This document shows, in pieces, positions 7,741 through 10,992 of a DNA stretch of 10,992 bases. The notes beneath the pieces were generated by a model. That model did not search any database, had not been told where the DNA came from, and worked only from the letters and a program-made list of their open reading frames with translations. Both the position numbers and the translations under genes were made by a program. The DNA comes from Candidatus Rokuibacteriota bacterium. GTDB taxonomy: Bacteria > Methylomirabilota > Methylomirabilia > Rokubacteriales > CSP1-6. The DNA lies in NCBI GenBank assembly GCA_003221595.1, contig QHSM01000482.1, forward strand, positions 1 through 10,992, in the 5' to 3' direction. Within the stretch, counting starts at the first letter, position 1. Each line of letters opens with the position of its first letter.

Positions 7741-8534
7741 TAGGAGAGCCAGCGTTTACGACGCTTGTAGTGCTTGACGTCCCGGTACGACCGGCGGGCG
7801 CCCACCTCGGTGAGACCGAGGTAGAACTCCTTGATGTCGGCATTCTCGGTGAGGGCCGCCGCAGTGCCTTCGAGCACGATCCGTCCGTTCTCCATCACGT
7901 AGCCGTGCTCGGCGATGGTCAGCGCCAGCGCGGCGTTCTGCTCGACCAGCAGGACCGTCAGCTTCTCCTGCCGATTCAGCTGCTGCACGATGCCGAAGAT
8001 CTCCTCGACGAGCATCGGCGCCAGCCCGAGCGACGGCTCGTCCAGCAGCATGACGTGCGGGTTCGCCATCAGCGCGCGGCCGATCACGAGCATCTGCTGC
8101 TCGCCACCGGAGAGATAGCCCGCCTGGACGCCGCGGCGCTCCTTGAGACGCGGGAAGTATCCGTAGACCCGCTCGATCCCGGCCGCCACGCGCTGCCGGT
8201 CCTTCTGGATGTGCGCCCCCGCGATCAGGTTCTCCTCGGTGGTCAGGTGCTCGAAGACCCGCCGGCCTTCGAACACCTGCACGATGCCGCGCCGGACCAC
8301 CGCGTGCGGAGGCAATCGATCGATCCGCTCGGTCTTGAACTCGATGGAGCCCTTCGTGACGTCGCCGCGCTCGGACCGCAAGAGGCCCGAGACGGCCTTG
8401 AGCGTCGTGGTCTTGCCGGCGCCGTTGGCGCCGAGCAACGTCGTGATCCCGCCCTCGCGGACGTTGAGCGACACGCCCTTGAGGACGAGGATCACGCCGT
8501 CGTAGATGACCTCGACGTTGTTGAGGCTCAGCAT
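7740..8534 (-). CDS. livF: ABC transporter ATPase, LivF type (branched-chain amino acid/HAAT importer)
   Basis: This 264-aa ATPase powers a high-affinity importer of the branched-chain amino acid family at the inner face of the membrane. Walker A is GANGAGKTT (residues 35-43). The Q loop follows in RRGIVQVFEGRRVFEHLTTEENL (81-103). The ABC signature is LSGGEQQ (141-147) and Walker B is VMLLDEPSLGLAP (161-173). The switch region is LLVEQN, with glutamine in place of histidine as usual for LivF. It ends in a basic tail (SYRDVKHYKRRKRW, 249-262) beyond the usual LivF end. The start at 8534 gives the standard LivF N-terminus, MLSLNNVEVIYDG. The open frame reaches 8603, but that would overlap the binding-protein gene. 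No strong ribosome site precedes it. The gap to the upstream gene is 10 bp. The substrate cannot be told from the ATPase. Confidence 0.93.
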   Translation of the reverse strand: MLSLNNVEVIYDGVILVLKGVSLNVREGGITTLLGANGAGKTTTLKAVSGLLRSERGDVTKGSIEFKTERIDRLPPHAVVRRGIVQVFEGRRVFEHLTTEENLIAGAHIQKDRQRVAAGIERVYGYFPRLKERRGVQAGYLSGGEQQMLVIGRALMANPHVMLLDEPSLGLAPMLVEEIFGIVQQLNRQEKLTVLLVEQNAALALTIAEHGYVMENGRIVLEGTAAALTENADIKEFYLGLTEVGARRSYRDVKHYKRRKRWLS

Positions 8535-8544
8535 GGCCGACGGC

Positions 8545-9798
8545 CTACTTCTTGGCGCCCGCCTCCTTGATGTGCTTGGCGACCACGTCCTGGTAGGCGG
8601 CATACCAGTCCGTCACCTTCACGAACTTGCCGTCCTTCACCTGCCAGATCTGCACGAGCCCGCCACCCTCGTGGTCGTTCGGCGTGATCTTGAGCGGCGG
8701 CACCAGTCCGCCGAGCGTGAAGTTCGAGATCTTCTCGAACCCCTTCTTGACGTCCTCGCCGGTGATCTTGCCGTCGGGCTTGGCCTTCAGCGCGTTTCGA
8801 ATGGCCTCGACGTGCAGCGCGGCGATGAGCACGCCCCGGTTGTAGAACACCGTGGACGCCATCTCCTTGGGCGCCGGCTTGCCCTGCTTCTTGTACATCT
8901 CTCGGATCTCATTGAGCACCGGGTAGTCAGGGCCCACGCCCGCGAACTGCATGACGTAGTACCCTTCGGCCACCGCGAAGCCGCCGGCCCCCTCGATGTT
9001 GGCCTCGCCGGCCCCCCACACGAACGAGACGAACTTCTTCAGCGGGTAGCCGACCCGCTTGAACTCCTTGATCGACACCGACGGCGCGCCGCCGAAGAGG
9101 TGGCCGATCACGAAGTCCGCCTTGTACCGCTGCGCGATGTCGAGCACCTGGGCGCCCATCTCGACGCCGGGCGGCGGCACCGCGAAGGTCTTGAGCTGGA
9201 AGCCTTCCCGGACGGCGACATCCTCGAGCACCTCGATCGGCTCCCGGCCGGCCGGGTTGTCGTAGAAGATGAACGCGATCTTCTTGCCCTTGAGGCTGCC
9301 GCCGAGCTGCTTCTTCACGAAGTCCACCGCCGCGGCCCCCTGCGACCAGTAGGTGGCGGCGATGGGGAAGATGTACGGGTACCGGATGCCGTCGGCGGCG
9401 GCGGCGCTGCCGAAGCCCGGCGAGGTGCCGGGGATCCGGTCCTCGGTGAGCTTGGCCGCGAGGGCGTAGATCTGGGGCGTGCCGTAGACGGCCATCGTCA
9501 CGGCCCCGTCCTTCTTGTGACGCTCGTAGGACTCGACGGCGGGCGGCACCTTGTACTCGTGATCGATCTCGAGGGCCTTGAGCTGGCGCCCCTCGACTCC
9601 GCCCTTGGAGTTGACCAGCGCGATGTAGTCGTGAAAGCCCGGGCACAGGACCGTGCCGACGATCTGGGTCGGTCCGGTCCGGTCGCACTGCACGCCGATG
9701 ACGACCTCACCCTTCGACTGGGCATGAGACGGCGCGGCCGTCAGCAGGCTGCCCGCCGCCAGCACCAGCGCCGTCGCGATCGCGAGAATGCCTCTCAT
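8545..9798 (-). CDS. Periplasmic substrate-binding protein of a branched-chain-amino-acid-type ABC importer
   Basis: This 417-aa type I periplasmic binding protein resembles the Leu/Ile/Val-binding family (Peripla_BP_6). It delivers its ligand to the LivM/LivF transporter encoded on either side. A cleavable signal peptide is clear: MRG, a hydrophobic core at residues 4-22, and a probable cut after APSHA (A26). The mature start GEVVIGVQCDRTGP, then LVNSKGGVEGRQLKAL and EDRIPGTSPGFGS, are typical of the fold. C38 and C52 may form a disulphide. The ligand need not be an amino acid, as this family also binds amides, urea and aromatic acids. The start has GGAGAG close upstream. The open frame continues upstream only as an out-of-frame shadow of livM. 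The gene lies 26 bp after livM and 10 bp before livF. Confidence 0.92.
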   Translation of the reverse strand: MRGILAIATALVLAAGSLLTAAPSHAQSKGEVVIGVQCDRTGPTQIVGTVLCPGFHDYIALVNSKGGVEGRQLKALEIDHEYKVPPAVESYERHKKDGAVTMAVYGTPQIYALAAKLTEDRIPGTSPGFGSAAAADGIRYPYIFPIAATYWSQGAAAVDFVKKQLGGSLKGKKIAFIFYDNPAGREPIEVLEDVAVREGFQLKTFAVPPPGVEMGAQVLDIAQRYKADFVIGHLFGGAPSVSIKEFKRVGYPLKKFVSFVWGAGEANIEGAGGFAVAEGYYVMQFAGVGPDYPVLNEIREMYKKQGKPAPKEMASTVFYNRGVLIAALHVEAIRNALKAKPDGKITGEDVKKGFEKISNFTLGGLVPPLKITPNDHEGGGLVQIWQVKDGKFVKVTDWYAAYQDVVAKHIKEAGAKK

Positions 9799-9803
9799 GA
9801 ACG

Positions 9804-9813
9804 CTCTCCTTTC
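9804..9813 (-). promoter_or_regulatory. Ribosome binding site of the substrate-binding protein gene
   Basis: GAAAGGAGAG on the minus strand ends 5 bases before the ATG at 9798. It selects this start, which also gives an exact signal peptide, over the much longer open frame. It is the clearest ribosome site among the three transporter genes, in keeping with the need for excess binding protein. Confidence 0.6.
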
Positions 9814-9824
9814 ATGCGTACACG

Positions 9825-10892
9825 TCAGTACGCGAACGGCCAAACCCGGAAATAGCTTCGGATATTCCGCCACAGACGGTTCAGCCCCTCCGGCTCCACG
9901 ATCAGGAAGAAGATGATGAGGGCGCCGAACATCATGAGGCGGAGGTTGGGGATCAGGTTGAGCACGGTCTGCTGCGAGAAGAAGATGCCGCCGAACGCCT
10001 CCATGCTGTAACGGATGACGATCGGCAGCAGGGTGACGAAGATCGCCCCGAAGATCGAGCCGAGCACCGAGCCGAGCCCGCCGATGATGATCATCGCCAG
10101 GTAGTCGATGGACACGCCGATCTGGAACTGCTCGTAGTTGGCGATGCCGAGGAAATAGGTGTACAGCACGCCGGTGACGCCGGCGTAGAACGACGAGATG
10201 GCGAAGGCCAGGAGCTTGTAGCGGAAGATGTTGATGCCGATGATCTCGGCGGCGATGTCCTGGTCGCGGATGGCGATGAACGCGCGCCCGACCCGCGTGC
10301 GCATGAGATTCATCGTGCCGATGATGGCGAGGACGACGAACACCAGCAGGAAGTAGTACATCTCCCGCTGGCTCGACAGGACCAGCGGGCCCAGTCGCGG
10401 CCGCGCGACCTCGATCGAGGCCTGCACGCCGCCGCTGATGAACGTCACGTGGTTGATCGTCCACTCGATGATGAGCTGGCCGGCCAGCGTCGCGATGGCC
10501 AGATAAAGGCCCTTGATGCGCAGCGACGGGATGCCGACGATGGCCCCGATCAGTGCCGCCATGAGGCCGCCGGCCAGGAGATTCACCGGCCAGGGCGAGC
10601 CGAGCCGGTTGGCCAGGTTCGCCGCGGTGTAGGCGCCGACCGACATGAACGCGCCGTGGCCGATCGAGACCTGTCCCGTGTAGCCGACCAGGATGTTGAG
10701 GCCGAGCGCGCCGATGATCGCGATCCAGACGAGGTTGGCGACCGACAGGAAGTATTCGTGCAGGGTGAGCGGGATGACCAGGAAGAACAGCACCGCCACC
10801 GCCGCCACCGTCCATCGCGCGATCGGCAGCGGATAGAGCCCCATATCCGCCTCATACGTCGTCTTCAGCACCCCGCACTCGCGCTGAATCAT
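9825..10892 (-). CDS. livM: ABC transporter permease, LivM type
   Basis: This 355-aa integral membrane permease belongs to the branched-chain amino acid importer family and normally pairs with LivH. Several hydrophobic segments are visible (about 27-47, 52-70, 104-122, 128-143, 179-195, 227-249, 264-292 and 318-332). LivM hallmarks are LGLNILVGYTGQVSIGHGAF (63-82), the cytoplasmic coupling-helix region VGRAFIAIRDQDIAAEIIG (201-219) and the C-terminal VEPEGLNRLW (332-341). ATG 10892 is preferred because it retains an N-terminal segment (IQRECGVLKTTYEAD) before the first membrane span. ATG 10844 would give a shorter start and GTG 10961 a longer one reaching into a repeat. No strong ribosome site is visible. 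It heads the visible operon; livH and livG are not adjacent within the window. Confidence 0.9.
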   Translation of the reverse strand: MIQRECGVLKTTYEADMGLYPLPIARWTVAAVAVLFFLVIPLTLHEYFLSVANLVWIAIIGALGLNILVGYTGQVSIGHGAFMSVGAYTAANLANRLGSPWPVNLLAGGLMAALIGAIVGIPSLRIKGLYLAIATLAGQLIIEWTINHVTFISGGVQASIEVARPRLGPLVLSSQREMYYFLLVFVVLAIIGTMNLMRTRVGRAFIAIRDQDIAAEIIGINIFRYKLLAFAISSFYAGVTGVLYTYFLGIANYEQFQIGVSIDYLAMIIIGGLGSVLGSIFGAIFVTLLPIVIRYSMEAFGGIFFSQQTVLNLIPNLRLMMFGALIIFFLIVEPEGLNRLWRNIRSYFRVWPFAY

Positions 10893-10932
10893 CGCCCGTT
10901 CACCGGTCGCATCGGCAGGGGGCGGGGGCTCG

Positions 10933-10992
10933 CGGGAGGGGTCGAGACGACCACGCGGCACGCGTGCGCTACTTGTTTGTGGCTGGGCTCCA
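10933..10992 (-). repeat. Dispersed 60-bp repeat, copy B (inverted relative to 4821-4880), cut by the window edge
   Basis: Read on the minus strand from 10992, this begins TGGAGCCCAG and matches copy A at 50 of 60 positions. It ends about 40 bp upstream of the chosen livM start. The match runs to the last base of the window, so the true element may extend further out. The 100 bp between livM and the edge contain no recognisable promoter or livH end; in this strand the first frame meets a TAG after seven codons. Confidence 0.7.

Noticed and set aside
8545..10815. A single 756-codon frame joining livM territory to the binding protein
   Set aside because: The upstream part is the wrong frame of livM, with low-complexity Arg/His-rich sequence. 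The real binding protein starts at 9798 with a ribosome site and signal peptide.
10890..10992. Small 34-codon frame on the minus strand ending in TGA overlapping the livM ATG
   Set aside because: It lies over the 60-bp repeat. Compared with copy A its changes are not concentrated at synonymous positions, and it does not resemble the end of LivH.

Overview
The window is very GC-rich, densely coded bacterial DNA. Its gene content is a LivM/LivF-type transporter, several acyl-CoA enzymes, a luciferase-like F420 oxidoreductase and a lipoprotein truncated globin. High GC and this mix resemble uncultured soil or subsurface lineages such as Rokubacteria. That placement is from general familiarity only: no rRNA or marker gene is present to test it.

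Layout. Bases 1-192 are the 3' end of a gene ending in a PDZ domain, probably an HtrA-type protease. Three + strand genes follow closely: an adenylate-forming acyl ligase of fatty acyl-AMP ligase type (219-1829), a luciferase-like oxidoreductase (1841-2734) and a crotonase-fold protein (2768-3556). They meet a minus-strand block head-to-head over a 12-bp gap that is almost entirely a perfect palindrome. Read right to left, the minus strand carries livM (10892-9825), a periplasmic substrate-binding protein (9798-8545), livF (8534-7740), a lipoprotein group 1 truncated globin (7723-7277), a second acyl-CoA ligase homologue (7272-5755) and a PfkB-family kinase (5770-4916). These six are tightly spaced or overlapping and look like one operon. 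After a 296-bp gene-free gap come a small cyclophilin-like protein (4619-4242) and a TalC-type transaldolase (4219-3569).

How the genes may work together. The minus-strand operon looks like an uptake and activation cassette: a branched-chain-amino-acid-type (HAAT) ABC importer with its binding protein, a ligase homologue, a sugar/nucleoside-type kinase and an envelope-anchored globin. LivH and LivG are not in the window. The + strand trio (acyl ligase, oxidoreductase, crotonase) resembles a catabolic or modifying route for acyl thioesters. The real substrates cannot be read from the sequence.

Most notable points. (1) A 60-bp sequence at 4821-4880 recurs in inverted orientation at 10933-10992 (50 of 60 identical), so the six-gene block lies between inverted repeats. 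(2) The second ligase lacks both the glycine-rich ATP loop and the C-terminal catalytic lysine. (3) The crotonase-fold protein lacks both classical catalytic glutamates. (4) A lipoprotein globin without the usual B10 tyrosine sits inside a transporter operon. (5) A 64-bp-period imperfect tandem repeat carries a promoter-like sequence that could give a leaderless mRNA.
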